Positions 63,824-64,000 of a DNA stretch of 64,000 nt are shown one piece after another. The position numbers were made by a program, and so were the translations under genes. Numbering within the stretch: position 1 is the first letter of the stretch; each line of letters starts with the position of its first letter. Origin of the DNA: CAWAYH01 sp963786195 (GTDB lineage: Bacteria > Acidobacteriota > Vicinamibacteria > Vicinamibacterales > 2-12-FULL-66-21); contig CAWAYH010000002.1 in the NCBI GenBank assembly GCA_963786195.1, positions 186,001 to 250,000 of the forward strand. The letters are read 5' to 3'. A model generated the notes under the pieces. It was given only the letters and a program-made list of their open reading frames with translations. It was not told the origin of the DNA and did not search any database.

Positions 63824-64000
63824 TCAGGGCTGACGAATGACGGCCCCGGTTGCGGCGATGTGATAGGTCTTCGGCGCCGCAGGATCCTTGGCCGCATGCT
63901 CGCTCGCGGCATCTTTCCCGTGGCTGTCCTTCGCGCCGATCTCTTCGAAGACGCCCTCGGCGGACACCTTCTGGCCCTTGGCCGACATCGGAAACACGAT
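63824..64000 (-). CDS. DUF4920-like protein, 3' part, truncated by the window edge
   Basis: The last ~58 residues are visible: IVFPMSAKGQKVSAEGVFEE, IGAKDSHGKDAASEHAAKDP, AAPKTYHIAATGAVIRQP-stop. The end YHIAATGAVI with the preceding acidic/His-rich stretch resembles the C-terminus of DUF4920 proteins (periplasmic, often with copper-type Cys/His before this point). The N-terminus and signal lie outside. It is convergent to yvcK with a 20-nt gap. Confidence 0.55.
   Translation of the reverse strand: MVFPMSAKGQKVSAEGVFEEIGAKDSHGKDAASEHAAKDPAAPKTYHIAATGAVIRQP

Overview
This is a high-GC, gene-dense bacterial chromosome segment that looks like an Acidobacteriota genome, probably a Vicinamibacteria-type soil lineage. 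The signs are two roughly 800-residue duplicated orphan MacB/FtsX permeases (ADOP type), a Ser/Thr kinase fused to a TolB-like propeller, a long Asp-box (VPS10-like) propeller protein, a DUF5777-type barrel, and many intergenic short tandem repeats. The taxonomy is inferred from gene content only. I saw no rRNA, tRNA, transposase, integrase or CRISPR array.

Sequence quality is uneven. About 1-5,500, 15,100-26,500 and 34,300-44,900 carry frequent single-base frameshifts, while most of 45,000-64,000 reads cleanly. Protein similarity continues across every break in another frame, so I annotate whole genes as frameshifted CDSs (probably base-calling errors) rather than pseudogenes. Their boundaries are approximate.

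Layout. (1) 1-5,523, plus strand: the end of a BoxB-like aryl-CoA epoxidase, two crotonases, an aldehyde dehydrogenase, a kynureninase-like PLP enzyme and a 3-hydroxyacyl-CoA dehydrogenase, together an aerobic CoA-thioester aromatic degradation module. (2) 5,557-12,740, minus: two cupredoxin-like lipoproteins, a barrel protein, and a four-gene unit of outer-membrane barrel, blue-copper-like protein, NtrB-type kinase and NtrC-type sigma54 activator. (3) 12,833-14,649, plus: DUF2203 protein, ferredoxin, NuoB and NuoI, followed by a minus-strand thioesterase, a zinc-finger anti-sigma-like gene and a very large metalloprotease/propeller/barrel protein (to 18,639). (4) 18,986-21,306: ECF sigma, anti-sigma, TlpA-like redoxin and a small protein. 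(5) 21,291-24,525, minus: ribbon-helix-helix protein, SPFH protein, EEP-family phosphoesterase and a cardiolipin-synthase-like enzyme. (6) 24,543-35,259: small lipoprotein, zinc-ribbon protein, transglutaminase-like protein, RRM protein, ABC ATPase, ADOP permease, wHTH-FHA regulator, two paralogous lipoproteins and an M24 peptidase. (7) 35,359-38,389: two LiaF/DUF5668-like membrane proteins with a LytS/LytTR pair. (8) 38,524-45,761: TetR, HlyD, ABC, TolC, ABC and two ABC-2 permeases, an efflux operon resembling YbhGFSR with YbhF split in two. (9) 45,867-64,000: kinase-TolB protein, second ADOP permease, four-helix-bundle (S23-type) gene between inverted heptamer arrays, DUF72 protein, YheT-type hydrolase, HTH/RDD-like protein, GT-C-like membrane protein, DinB, MetR-like regulator, Asp-box protein, LemA, TPM protein, nucleotidyltransferase-like protein, YvcK and a partial DUF4920 protein.

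The most unusual material is non-coding. There is a three-copy structured intergenic repeat whose stem shows a compensatory base change. There are about ten short tandem repeat arrays, mostly of 7-nt units; one pair is inverted around the four-helix-bundle gene, and a similar pair lacks cargo. Several genes have a -10 hexamer 6-8 nt before the start codon, which suggests leaderless mRNAs.
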